Below, one piece after another: positions 17,817-26,840 of a DNA stretch of 64,000 bases. This DNA comes from Pedobacter terrae. Its GTDB lineage: Bacteria; Bacteroidota; Bacteroidia; Sphingobacteriales; Sphingobacteriaceae. The stretch spans positions 1 to 64,000 of the forward strand of contig NZ_FNCH01000004.1 in the NCBI RefSeq assembly GCF_900100705.1, written 5' to 3'. The notes beneath the pieces were generated by a model. The model saw only the letters and a list, made by a program, of their open reading frames with translations, searched no databases and had not been told where the DNA came from. Made by a program: the position numbers and the translations under genes. The first letter of the stretch is position 1; each line of letters starts with the position of its first letter.

Positions 17817-18585
17817 TGTATTCCTGTTGGGCGCAGTAATTTTTGTTTCGGCATGTAAGCCTAAAAAAGAAATTGTAGTGGCTCCGCCAACCAAAACGGA
17901 AACCAAAACAGATAACTCTAAAGCAGAAGCCTTAACCTTATTAAATAGCAAACAACTTAAATTTAATACGCTTTCGCTTAAAGCAAAAGCAACTTTGGAT
18001 ATTGCCGGCGATGCAAATGATGTAACCATGAATTTCAAAATGAAAGACAAGGAGACCATTTGGGTAAGTATTACCGCATTAGGTGGAATGGCAGAGGTGG
18101 CCAGGGCTTTAATTACGCCAGATAGCATCAAGATCATGAACCGGATGAAAAGCGAATACCTTAAAAAACCGTTCAGTTATATTTATAATTTTACCAACAA
18201 ACAGGTTAATTTTAGTACCCTACAGGCTATTTTAACGGGCAATGCCATGGGAGAGTTTTTAACTGCAGAATCAGATGTTAAACAGGAAAATGGTGTTTGG
18301 GTAGTTTCCGGAAGCAAATCAGCTTTAGACTACAGACTGCTTTTTAATACACTTTTTAAAGTATCTGAAACGAATTTAAATGATGCTAAAAACGGTCAGG
18401 CTTTAAAAGTTACCTATACTGACTATCAAAAACTAAACGAATCTTTATTTCCTAGTGCCTTAAAAATCAAAACGCTATCTAAAGCGAAAACCATAAATAT
18501 CGATCTTCAATTTGTGAAAATTGATGGCAATGTTCCGGTAGATTTTCCGTTTAATGTACCGAAGAGGTTTACAGTTGTAAAATAA
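17794..18585 (+). CDS. DUF4292-like lipoprotein
   Basis: 263 residues with a lipoprotein signal (MKRNILNSVFLLGAVIFVSAC, lipobox VSAC). The mature part is LolA/LolB-like in pattern: LKAKATLDIAGDANDVTMNF, DKETIWVSITALGGMAEVAR, LITPDSIKIMNRMKSEYLKK. The length and neighbourhood between a TPR protein and an EnvC-like protein match the DUF4292 family of Bacteroidota. A role in lipoprotein or outer-membrane traffic is an inference. The start overlaps the TPR gene. Confidence 0.82.
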   Translation: MKRNILNSVFLLGAVIFVSACKPKKEIVVAPPTKTETKTDNSKAEALTLLNSKQLKFNTLSLKAKATLDIAGDANDVTMNFKMKDKETIWVSITALGGMAEVARALITPDSIKIMNRMKSEYLKKPFSYIYNFTNKQVNFSTLQAILTGNAMGEFLTAESDVKQENGVWVVSGSKSALDYRLLFNTLFKVSETNLNDAKNGQALKVTYTDYQKLNESLFPSALKIKTLSKAKTINIDLQFVKIDGNVPVDFPFNVPKRFTVVK

Positions 18586-18764
18586 CTTCATTACAGTTAC
18601 TATTTCATTCTATTGCCAAACAGATCTGCTGCTTTGCACCAGGCTATTTGGCAATCTCTGCATTATATGAAGATTAAGTGAAGAGCATTCTGTAATAAGT
18701 AATAATGACTTTACTATCTCAATTTTAATGCTTTTTACTGTAAAAATTTTATACTTTTGGCTTA

Positions 18765-20060
18765 ATGAAGCTACAAAAACTCCTATTTATCTTTTTTTTA
18801 AGTTTGTTAACGCTTTCTGCGGTTGCACAAACTGAAAGCCAGCTCAGAAGGAAAAAAGAAGCTATACAACGTGAAATCGAACAGCTTCAAAAGAATTTGA
18901 ATAAAACTGCTAATGGTAAAAAGCTTACCATACAGCAGATTAATACCATAAATGCCCAGATTAGGTTGCGCCAGGATAAAATTGGCACCATTAACTCTGA
19001 AATAAAAAATCTGGATAACCAAATCTCTCAGAACACAAATACCGTACATACATTACAAGGTCAGTTAGGTGATCTTAAAAAAGAATATGCAGGAATGATC
19101 CGCTTTGCACAACGGAATAGAAACTCGTACGACAAAATGATGTTCATTTTTGCAGCAAAGGATTTTAATCAAGCTTACAAACGGATTAAATATTTACAGC
19201 AGTTTAGTCAGTACCGTAAAAAACAGGCTGGCTATATAGAAAATACGCAGCAAGACCTGAACGGAAAGATTAAAGTGTTGGATAAAACACTTAGAGAAAA
19301 AAGCGACCTCCTGAAAGAACAGGAAAGAGAGCGTGAGCGTTTAAGTAAAGATAAGAGTAAACAATCTGTTGAGTTAAATAAGCTGAGCAAAGACGAAAAA
19401 CAGTTTAGGCAGGATATTAACAGCCGCAAAAAACAACAGGCGCAGATAGACAGGGCCATTAGGGCAGCCATTCAACGTGCCATTGAAGAGGCAAGAAGAA
19501 AGGCGGAAGAAGAGGCAAGAAGGAAAGCAGCAGAAGAAGCAAGAATTGCTGCCGCTAAAGCTAAGGCCGAAAATAAACCTGCACCGGCAACTCCTGCTAC
19601 ACCAACGGCCAAAGCCAAATCGACCGGAGAATTGCTAACGGCAACTCCAGAGACGGCAAGACTGTCGGCAGGCTTTGAAAATAACAGAGGAAGGTTACCT
19701 TGGCCGGTGTCAACAGGAACAATAACCGAAAGGTTTGGCCTGCATAAGTTAGACCAGGCAAGTTATACCAACGATGGTGTAGATATTACAACAACAGATG
19801 GTGCAGCGGTCAGAGCAGTATTTGCAGGTAAAGTTGCAGCAGTACAGGTAGTGATGGGTAGAACGGTAGTACTGATCAACCATGGTGAATACTTTACGGT
19901 ATACCAGAATTTAAAATCGGTTAGTGTAAGTGTTGGTAATTCTGTTGATACCAAACAAACCATCGGAGTTGTTGCCAATACTGGTGATGATGCGGTTTTA
20001 AAGTTTCAGATTAGAAGAGGGCAGGCCGCTTTAAATCCTGAAGCCTGGATTAGTAGGTAA
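18765..20060 (+). CDS. EnvC-like murein hydrolase activator with degenerate LytM domain
   Basis: 431 residues: a signal peptide (1-21, ending AVAQ), a long coiled coil (about 22-245, charged and Gln/Arg/Lys-rich, with EEARRKAEEEARRKAAEEAR), an Ala/Pro linker, and a C-terminal M23/LytM fold (about 300-431). The Zn ligands are absent: the usual HxGxD is NDGVDI and the usual HLHFE is LKFQIR. As in E. coli EnvC this fits an activator of amidases during cell division, not a hydrolase. A TACTTTTG box lies at 18752-18759. Confidence 0.88.
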   Translation: MKLQKLLFIFFLSLLTLSAVAQTESQLRRKKEAIQREIEQLQKNLNKTANGKKLTIQQINTINAQIRLRQDKIGTINSEIKNLDNQISQNTNTVHTLQGQLGDLKKEYAGMIRFAQRNRNSYDKMMFIFAAKDFNQAYKRIKYLQQFSQYRKKQAGYIENTQQDLNGKIKVLDKTLREKSDLLKEQERERERLSKDKSKQSVELNKLSKDEKQFRQDINSRKKQQAQIDRAIRAAIQRAIEEARRKAEEEARRKAAEEARIAAAKAKAENKPAPATPATPTAKAKSTGELLTATPETARLSAGFENNRGRLPWPVSTGTITERFGLHKLDQASYTNDGVDITTTDGAAVRAVFAGKVAAVQVVMGRTVVLINHGEYFTVYQNLKSVSVSVGNSVDTKQTIGVVANTGDDAVLKFQIRRGQAALNPEAWISR

Positions 20061-20106
20061 AAGAATAGTTTTTAAAATGTCTATATTTGTATAAATTATA
20101 TTAGTG

Positions 20107-20469
20107 ATGTATCAAGGCACGTTATTAGAGTTTTTAAACATGGGTGGATCGGAGATCGTACTCATTTTAGTGGTAGTTCTGTTATTGTTCGGTGGTAAAA
20201 AATTACCTGAACTGGCAAGAGGACTGGGGAAAGGGATCAGGGAGTTTAAAGATGCCTCTGATGGTGTAAAGCGTGAAATTCACAGAAATATTAATGCTAT
20301 GGACTTAGATAAAGAAGAAGCGGAAGAAACAGCTGTAAATACCCATAGTGAACGTCATCACCCAACAGAAGAATTACCTGTTGATGAAAAGGTTGAGCCA
20401 GGTGTGCCACATATCGATCTGGCAAAGCCTACGGATGAAAAAATTGTAACTGACAAAGAAAAAGCTTAA
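20107..20469 (+). CDS. tatA: Sec-independent translocase subunit TatA/TatE-like, long acidic tail
   Basis: 120 residues. One N-terminal membrane helix ([20 protein letters not shown]) is followed by the amphipathic helix with the [20 protein letters not shown] signature of TatA. The tail of about 70 residues is acidic and His/Pro/Glu-rich and is not needed for the family. I use ATG 20107 over the GTG at 20104. A TATATTTG box at 20082-20089 may be the -7 element. A second TatA gene follows after 11 bp; no tatC is in the window. Confidence 0.9.
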   Translation: MYQGTLLEFLNMGGSEIVLILVVVLLLFGGKKLPELARGLGKGIREFKDASDGVKREIHRNINAMDLDKEEAEETAVNTHSERHHPTEELPVDEKVEPGVPHIDLAKPTDEKIVTDKEKA

Positions 20470-20480
20470 ACAAAAAAATC

Positions 20481-20681
20481 ATGTTAAATACAACAATAGC
20501 AGCAATGCTTGGAACACCAGAAATTATCATTATTGCGGTAGTGGTATTGTTATTATTTGGTGGTAAAAAAATTCCTGAACTGATGAGGGGTTTAGGTAAA
20601 GGTGTTAAAGAATTTAAAGATGGTAAAGATGGGGTTGATGGCGATCAGGTAGATCCATCTAACCGTGATAAAACCGTTTAA
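20481..20681 (+). CDS. tatA: Sec-independent translocase subunit TatA, short form
   Basis: 66 residues with the same membrane helix and [20 protein letters not shown] amphipathic segment, and a short Asp/Lys-rich end. This is the canonical TatA size. It forms a tandem pair with the longer paralogue upstream, so both forms are made together. TatA polymerises to build the pore for folded Tat substrates with TatC. Confidence 0.92.
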   Translation: MLNTTIAAMLGTPEIIIIAVVVLLLFGGKKIPELMRGLGKGVKEFKDGKDGVDGDQVDPSNRDKTV

Positions 20682-20698
20682 TTGCAATAATTTTAGTT

Positions 20699-22117
20699 TT
20701 GAAGAAATACAGCTCTCTGAAAGAGATTCAAACACTCATTTCGCAAAAGCAATTAACTTTACCCGATTTATTGGCTTATTATTTTAAGCAAATTGAAAAT
20801 AATGAACACCTCAATGCATTCAATGAGGTGTTTTTTTTATCGGCCGAAGTTCAGGCGAAAGCGGTACAGCAAAAAATAGAAAATGGTACTGCAGGTAAAC
20901 TTGCAGGGATGGTAATCGGTATTAAAGATAATATCTGTTATGAAGGCCATATTGTTACGGCATCATCAAAAATGCTTGATGGATTCGTATCTCCATATTC
21001 TTCAACAGTTGTGCAACGTTTATTACAGGAAGATGCCGTTATTATCGGCCGTTTAAACTGTGATGAATTTGCTATGGGCGGTTCTAATGAAACCTCATAT
21101 TTTGGGCCTGCTAGAAATGCAGCAAATCCTGAGCTTGTTCCGGGCGGTTCTTCAGGAGGCTCGGCTGTAGCAGTGCAGGCCGATATGTGTTTATCTGCCT
21201 TAGGTACCGATACCGGTGGATCGGTAAGACAACCTGCTGCATTTTGCGGTCAGATTGGACTTAAGCCTACATACGGGCGTATTTCGAGGTATGGTGTTAT
21301 CGCTTATGCTTCCTCTTTCGACCAGGTTGGCCCTATTACCTCTTCAGTAGAAGATGCAGCTTTGCTTTTACAGGTTTTAGCTGGTGCAGATGATTACGAT
21401 TCAACAGTTTCTGCTCTTACAGTACCTGATTATCCTGTTCTGTTGAATGAACAGAAAAAACATAAGATAGCGGTATTAAAGGAAACGATAGAAAGCGAGG
21501 CGCTTGATCCCGAAATTAAATCTGCTATATTAAAATCAATTGAGCAGCTGAAAGCTGATGGGCATACTGTAGAGTATGTTTCTTTTGATCTGCTGGATTA
21601 TCTGGTTCCCGCCTATTATATTTTAACAACAGCCGAAGCTTCTTCAAATCTTTCGCGTTATGATGGTGTGCATTACGGACACCGTAACGTGGAAGCAAAA
21701 TCCCTGAATGAACTTTATAAATTATCCCGCGCCGAAGGTTTTGGCGAAGAAGTAAAACGACGCATCCTTTTAGGTACTTTTGTTTTAAGTGCAGGATATT
21801 ACGATGCTTATTATCAAAAGGCACAGCAGGTGCGTCGGTTGATCAGAGAAAAAATGGATGCTTTGTTTCAGGAGTTTGATTTAATTCTTTCTCCTGTGGC
21901 ACCAACAGCAGCTTTTAAAATAGGTGATCATCTACAAGATGCACTGGTGATGTACATGGCTGATATTTTTACCGTATTACCATCTTTAAGCGGAAATCCG
22001 GCAATTGCTTTGCCAATAGGCAATAATGCTGCGGGTTTGCCGTTAAGTATACAATTTACAGCCAAACATTTTGAGGAAGATAAGCTTTTGGCTTTTTCTC
22101 AGGCATTTTTATCATAG
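20699..22117 (+). CDS. gatA: Asp-tRNA(Asn)/Glu-tRNA(Gln) amidotransferase subunit A
   Basis: 472 residues of the amidase-signature family: catalytic Lys in GMVIGIKDNICYEG, GRLNCDEFAMGGSNE, the Ser-cis-Ser-Lys region VPGGSSGGSAVAV, and TDTGGSVRQPAAFCG with the nucleophile Ser. It generates ammonia from glutamine for GatB to amidate mischarged tRNA. The start appears to be TTG at 20699 (KKYSSLKEIQ follows); no ATG fits better. It begins 17 bp after the second tatA and is probably cotranscribed. Confidence 0.95.
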   Translation: MKKYSSLKEIQTLISQKQLTLPDLLAYYFKQIENNEHLNAFNEVFFLSAEVQAKAVQQKIENGTAGKLAGMVIGIKDNICYEGHIVTASSKMLDGFVSPYSSTVVQRLLQEDAVIIGRLNCDEFAMGGSNETSYFGPARNAANPELVPGGSSGGSAVAVQADMCLSALGTDTGGSVRQPAAFCGQIGLKPTYGRISRYGVIAYASSFDQVGPITSSVEDAALLLQVLAGADDYDSTVSALTVPDYPVLLNEQKKHKIAVLKETIESEALDPEIKSAILKSIEQLKADGHTVEYVSFDLLDYLVPAYYILTTAEASSNLSRYDGVHYGHRNVEAKSLNELYKLSRAEGFGEEVKRRILLGTFVLSAGYYDAYYQKAQQVRRLIREKMDALFQEFDLILSPVAPTAAFKIGDHLQDALVMYMADIFTVLPSLSGNPAIALPIGNNAAGLPLSIQFTAKHFEEDKLLAFSQAFLS

Positions 22118-22323
22118 TTTTATCGTCATTGCGGGTTACGAAGCAATTTAATGCAAAAGGCATTATAGTAAGTATGGCAATGGCATTTTATTAACTGTTT
22201 TTCCAGGCGTCGTCTGGAAGGTTCGCAGGTTCTTAACTTTCCTTGATATGGAAAGAAAAAGGAATCTGTATAAAGGTTTGTGAGGACACAAACACGGTTA
22301 ATGAAAGTTTGAACCAATAGCCC
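22118..22323. other. Intergenic region with a remnant of a CGTCATTGCG repeat
   Basis: From 22124 the sequence reads CGTCATTGCGGGTTACGAAG, resembling a short repeat that is widespread in intergenic DNA of many bacteria. The rest shows no gene. Confidence 0.4.
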
Positions 22324-23727
22324 ATGATTAAAAAATTACTTTTTGCTTCAATTTGTGCTTGTTTAGGATACGTTTCTTCCTCGTCTGCGCAACAAACACT
22401 CAAACTGGATAGTCTTCCGAAGATTCATAACAACATCTTTATCAATACCGATACTGTAGCTGTACCGGTTGTTTCTGAAAACCCATTAACCATGGGGCAA
22501 AACTTTATCTACAAACTCAGGTTAGATTCTATTGCGAAAACGGTACCGCTTCCCTACAACGAATACGTTCAGCAGTATATCGATATTTATGCCAAGCGTA
22601 AGGATATGTTTGGTAAAATGATCGGTTTATCAAGCTATTACTTCCCGATTTTTGATAAGGCTTTAAAAGACTATAACATTCCGCAGGAAATAAAATACCT
22701 TACTATTGTAGAATCGCAGATGAATCCGCATGCGATTTCAAGAGTAGGGGCAACAGGCATCTGGCAGTTTATGTTCGGTACGGGCAAGGCCTATGGTTTA
22801 AAGATGGATAACTTTGTAGATGAACGCAAAGATCCAATTCAGGCCAGTTATGCTGCTGCAGCTTATTTTAGAGATGCTTTTGAAGAACTTGGCGACTGGC
22901 TGTTAGCCATTGCCGCTTACAACTGTGGAAAGGGTAATGTGAACCGGGCTATTGATAAAGCGGGATCGAGGGATTTTTGGGTAATCAGGCAGTTTTTACC
23001 TAAGGAGACCAGAAATTATGTGCCTGCCTTTATCGCTGCGGTTTATGTAATGAATTATTCCCACAAACACCAGATTACGGCACAGGCTTCGAGCATGTTT
23101 TTGAAAACCGACACGGTGCAAACTACCCGTTTTGTATCCTTAGCTACCCTGGCCAAAGCGCTTAATATTGAAGAACAAGCCATATTGGCCTTAAACCCAT
23201 CGTACAAGAAAAAGATTGTTAACGGCACGGATGAGGATCCCAAGCGTATTGTAATGCCTAAATTAAGGGATATTGATTATGCAGGTATTTACGACGTGCT
23301 GAATAACCACGATATCGATGTTGACATGAAAGTGGTGGCTGCCAGTACGGACGATGTAAGGGATTTAAGCAAGCAAAAGAACAAAGTGATAGCTACATCG
23401 GCCGTGGTTTATCATAAAGTTACCTCAGGACAAAGTTTAACAATGGTTGCCGACAAATACGGTGTAGAAGTACAGGATTTACGGGTTTGGAACGGTTTAA
23501 AAAGCAAAACTCTTGTGCCTGGACAAAGATTAAAGATTTATGCCAAAAACCGTACACCGTTAAAAGCACCATCATCGTTTTTAAGTTACAAAGTGAAAAC
23601 AGGCGATACCTTATCAGAAATTGCAGAAAAATTTGATGGGGCAACTGTCCAAAGTATCAGAAGGGACAACCGTTTATCAAAAGCAGGTTTGCAGGTTGGT
23701 ATGATATTGAAAATTAGCAAGGGATAA
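22324..23727 (+). CDS. Lytic transglycosylase (MltD-like) with two LysM domains
   Basis: 467 residues. Signal peptide (to about 22), then an SLT lysozyme-like domain (about 110-250) with the catalytic Glu in YLTIVESQMNPHAIS and the family motif GATGIWQFMFGTGKAYGL, plus AAYNCGKGNVNRAI. Two LysM domains follow (about 363-408 YHKVTSGQSLTMVADKYGVE and 421-466 YKVKTGDTLSEIAEKFDG) and bind peptidoglycan. It cleaves glycan strands in the periplasm. Confidence 0.93.
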   Translation: MIKKLLFASICACLGYVSSSSAQQTLKLDSLPKIHNNIFINTDTVAVPVVSENPLTMGQNFIYKLRLDSIAKTVPLPYNEYVQQYIDIYAKRKDMFGKMIGLSSYYFPIFDKALKDYNIPQEIKYLTIVESQMNPHAISRVGATGIWQFMFGTGKAYGLKMDNFVDERKDPIQASYAAAAYFRDAFEELGDWLLAIAAYNCGKGNVNRAIDKAGSRDFWVIRQFLPKETRNYVPAFIAAVYVMNYSHKHQITAQASSMFLKTDTVQTTRFVSLATLAKALNIEEQAILALNPSYKKKIVNGTDEDPKRIVMPKLRDIDYAGIYDVLNNHDIDVDMKVVAASTDDVRDLSKQKNKVIATSAVVYHKVTSGQSLTMVADKYGVEVQDLRVWNGLKSKTLVPGQRLKIYAKNRTPLKAPSSFLSYKVKTGDTLSEIAEKFDGATVQSIRRDNRLSKAGLQVGMILKISKG

Positions 23728-23862
23728 AACTTCAAACCGGTCCAAGGTATTTACTTATCGATCAGGTATTTCTGAAAATTGCATCTTAATATTTGGTTTA
23801 ATCTATTTCGTTTTACCGGTAGATTAGTTTCGCATCTGGTTTAATTTATGAACAGCTTTTTA

Positions 23863-23894
23863 TTTTAAGCCTCATAAAAAGAATTGTACCTTTG
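23863..23894 (+). promoter_or_regulatory. Candidate promoter of the malic enzyme gene
   Basis: A TTTT (23863-23866) and TACCTTTG (23887-23894) separated by 20 bases fit the Bacteroidota housekeeping promoter. The ATG is 23 bases downstream of the box. Confidence 0.55.
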
Positions 23895-23917
23895 CGCCGT
23901 CACTAATAAGTTACTTA

Positions 23918-26239
23918 ATGAGTAATACGAATAGAAAGCAAGATGCGTTGGATTACCACTCGCAAGGCCGTCCGGGAAAGATACAAGTAGTACCTACTAA
24001 ACCTACAACATCACAAAGGGATTTAACCCTGGCATACTCTCCAGGAGTTGCTGAGCCTTGTTTGAAAATAGCAAACAATAAAGAGGATGTTTATAAATAT
24101 ACCGCTAAAGGTAATTTAGTTGCCGTAATCAGTAACGGAACAGCCGTTTTAGGCCTGGGCAATATTGGCCCCGAAGCAGGTAAACCGGTAATGGAAGGTA
24201 AAGGCCTTTTATTTAAAATATTCTCCGACATTGATGTTTTCGATTTGGAGCTGGATACTGAAAATGTAGATGATTTTGTGAAAATCGTTAAAGCTTTAGA
24301 GCCTACTTTCGGAGGGATTAATCTTGAGGATATTAAGGCTCCTGAATGTTTCGAGATCGAGCGCCGTTTAAAACAGGAGATGAACATCCCGGTAATGCAC
24401 GATGATCAGCATGGAACAGCCATTATTTCTGGGGCAGCATTATTAAATGCCTGTGAAATCCAGAAAAAGAAAATAGATAAAATTCAGGTTGTGGTAAGCG
24501 GCGCGGGTGCTGCAGCAGTTTCCTGCTCTAAAATGTACCTGAGTTTGGGTGTTAAAAAAGAGAATTTGGTCATGTTTGATATCAATGGTTTAATTGATAT
24601 ACACCGTACCGATCTGGACGATATCCGCATGAGTTTTGCCACCACCAGAACAGGTATTTCTAATATTGGAGAAGCCATGAAAGGGGCTGATGTATTTATC
24701 GGACTTTCGGCAGCAAATGTCATTTCTCCGGACATGTTAGTGGGGATGGCCAAAAATCCGATTGTTTTCGCAATGGCGAATCCAAATCCGGAAATTGCCT
24801 ATGAACTCGCAATAAAAACCCGTAAAGATCTGATCATGGCTACCGGCCGGTCTGATTATCCGAACCAGGTGAACAACGTACTGGGTTTTCCTTATATTTT
24901 TCGCGGAGCGCTTGATGTTCGGGCAACCAGTATTAATGAAGCCATGAAAATAGCTGCAGTTAAGGCCATTGCCGAACTGGCTAAAAAATCTGTTCCGGAA
25001 GCAGTTAACCTGGCTTATAATGCGCGTAACTTAAAATTCGGGCGGGATTATATCATTCCAAAACCTGTTGATTTTAGGTTAATTACCGAAGTATCAACTG
25101 CTGTAGCAAAAGCCGCAATAGAAAGTGGTGTGGCCCGAAAAATCATTACCGATTGGGATGCCTATAACGAAGAATTAAGGAAACGTTTAGGTTTGGATGA
25201 TGCCATCATGAGAGCGGTAACCACCAAAGCGAAAATGGATCCTAAACGGGTGGTGTTTGCAGAGGCTGATAATTATAAAATTTTAAAAGCTGCCCAGATT
25301 GTAAAAGATGAGAATATTGCCATTCCTATCCTGTTGGGCAATCGAGAGAAAATACAAGCCATTATTGATGAGCATGCGTTGGAGCTTGGAGGGGTAGAGA
25401 TCATCGATCAGATGCAGAATCCTGAAAAAACACAACAATATGCAGACGCACTTTTCAAAAAACGCCAGCGCAAGGGGGTTTCTTCCATGCGCGATGCGAC
25501 AAAACTATTGAGAGACCGTAACTATTACGGTGCTTCGATGGTTGAATTTGGTGAGGCTGATGCCATGATTTCGGGTTTGACCAAAAATTATGGCGCTACC
25601 ATTAAACCTGCGCTTCAGGTAATCGGTGTAGAGCCAGGTGTTAAACGCGTTGCAGGTATGTATATGATGATGACCAAAAAAGGTCCTGTTTTCTTTGGCG
25701 ATACTACTGTAAACGTAGAACCAACTGCAGAAGAACTGGTAGATATCACCTTGTTGATCGATAAATCTGTTAAACAGTTTAACATTAAACCGCGCATTGC
25801 TTTATTATCATATTCAAACTTTGGTTCTAATGATGGGATAACACCAAACAAAGTAAGGGAAACCGTGAGGCTTCTTCATCAAAATCATCCGGAAATTGTA
25901 GTGGATGGCGAAATGCAGGGAAACTTTGCCATTAACAACGAACTGTTGCAGGATAATTTTCCATTTAGTACGTTGGCAGACGCCCCGGCCAACACTTTAG
26001 TGTTCCCAAATCTGGAGTCAGGGAACATTGCATACAAATTGTTACAAGAGCTCGGCGGTGCCGAAGCCGTAGGTCCGATCCTGTTGGGACTGAATAAACC
26101 TGTTCATATTGTTCAATTAGGCAGTTCTGTACGCGAAATCGTTAATATGGTTACCATAGCTGTTGTAGATGTGCAGGCAAAAGAAGAAATTGCAACATCG
26201 AAACGAAAAGGTATATTTGGGAAAACAACTAAAAAGTAA
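23918..26239 (+). CDS. maeB: NADP-dependent malic enzyme with phosphotransacetylase-like domain
   Basis: 773 residues, the size of the MaeB type. The N-terminal malic enzyme domain has [34 protein letters not shown] and [16 protein letters not shown]. The NAD-binding domain has [17 protein letters not shown]. The C-terminal part (about 430-760) is a PTA/PTB domain ([35 protein letters not shown]), which in this family is usually regulatory, binding acetyl-CoA. It decarboxylates malate to pyruvate with NADPH formation. ruvA starts 6 bp downstream. Confidence 0.96.
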   Translation: MSNTNRKQDALDYHSQGRPGKIQVVPTKPTTSQRDLTLAYSPGVAEPCLKIANNKEDVYKYTAKGNLVAVISNGTAVLGLGNIGPEAGKPVMEGKGLLFKIFSDIDVFDLELDTENVDDFVKIVKALEPTFGGINLEDIKAPECFEIERRLKQEMNIPVMHDDQHGTAIISGAALLNACEIQKKKIDKIQVVVSGAGAAAVSCSKMYLSLGVKKENLVMFDINGLIDIHRTDLDDIRMSFATTRTGISNIGEAMKGADVFIGLSAANVISPDMLVGMAKNPIVFAMANPNPEIAYELAIKTRKDLIMATGRSDYPNQVNNVLGFPYIFRGALDVRATSINEAMKIAAVKAIAELAKKSVPEAVNLAYNARNLKFGRDYIIPKPVDFRLITEVSTAVAKAAIESGVARKIITDWDAYNEELRKRLGLDDAIMRAVTTKAKMDPKRVVFAEADNYKILKAAQIVKDENIAIPILLGNREKIQAIIDEHALELGGVEIIDQMQNPEKTQQYADALFKKRQRKGVSSMRDATKLLRDRNYYGASMVEFGEADAMISGLTKNYGATIKPALQVIGVEPGVKRVAGMYMMMTKKGPVFFGDTTVNVEPTAEELVDITLLIDKSVKQFNIKPRIALLSYSNFGSNDGITPNKVRETVRLLHQNHPEIVVDGEMQGNFAINNELLQDNFPFSTLADAPANTLVFPNLESGNIAYKLLQELGGAEAVGPILLGLNKPVHIVQLGSSVREIVNMVTIAVVDVQAKEEIATSKRKGIFGKTTKK

Positions 26240-26245
26240 TATTAC

Positions 26246-26830
26246 ATGTACGCCTATATTGATGGTAGATTGACTTTTAAAAACCCGGCTTATGTTGTGG
26301 TTGAAGCCGGAGGTATAGGCTATCATATAAACATATCATTAAACACCTACAGCGCTTTGGGCGATGCAGAAAGATGTAAATTATATACCTGGCTGCATGT
26401 AAAAGAAGATGCACACACTTTATACGGCTTCGCTGATGAGGGCGAACGCCGTTTATTTTTACATTTAATTTCGGTATCGGGTATTGGCCCGAACACGGGG
26501 CGAATGATATTATCTTCCATTACTCCCGTTGAGATTCAAACTGCAATTGTTAAGGCAGATTTGCCACTTATACAGCGAATTAAAGGCTTAGGCGCAAAAA
26601 CCGCACAACGCCTGGTTTTAGAGCTACAAGATAAATTAAAAAAAGAAGGGGTAGATTCATTAATTTCTATGCCTCAGCACAATACTGTTAAAGATGAAGC
26701 GTTATCAGCACTGGTAATGCTCGGATTCGCCAAACAAACCGCCGAAAAAACTATCGATCAGATATTAAAAGTAACAGAAGGAAGCCTTTCGGTAGAGCAA
26801 CTAATTAAACAAGCTTTGAAAACTTTATAG
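26246..26830 (+). CDS. ruvA: Holliday junction branch migration protein RuvA
   Basis: 194 residues: N-terminal OB fold (MYAYIDGRLTFKNPAYVVVE), tandem helix-hairpin-helix motifs (VSGIGPNTGRMIL, IKGLGAKTAQRLVLEL with an acidic pin region between) and the C-terminal RuvB-binding domain (DEALSALVMLGFAKQTAEKT). It binds four-way junctions and loads RuvB. It is 6 bp downstream of maeB and 10 bp upstream of sprA, so the three may be cotranscribed. Confidence 0.96.
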   Translation: MYAYIDGRLTFKNPAYVVVEAGGIGYHINISLNTYSALGDAERCKLYTWLHVKEDAHTLYGFADEGERRLFLHLISVSGIGPNTGRMILSSITPVEIQTAIVKADLPLIQRIKGLGAKTAQRLVLELQDKLKKEGVDSLISMPQHNTVKDEALSALVMLGFAKQTAEKTIDQILKVTEGSLSVEQLIKQALKTL

Positions 26831-26840
26831 ATTAACGCCT

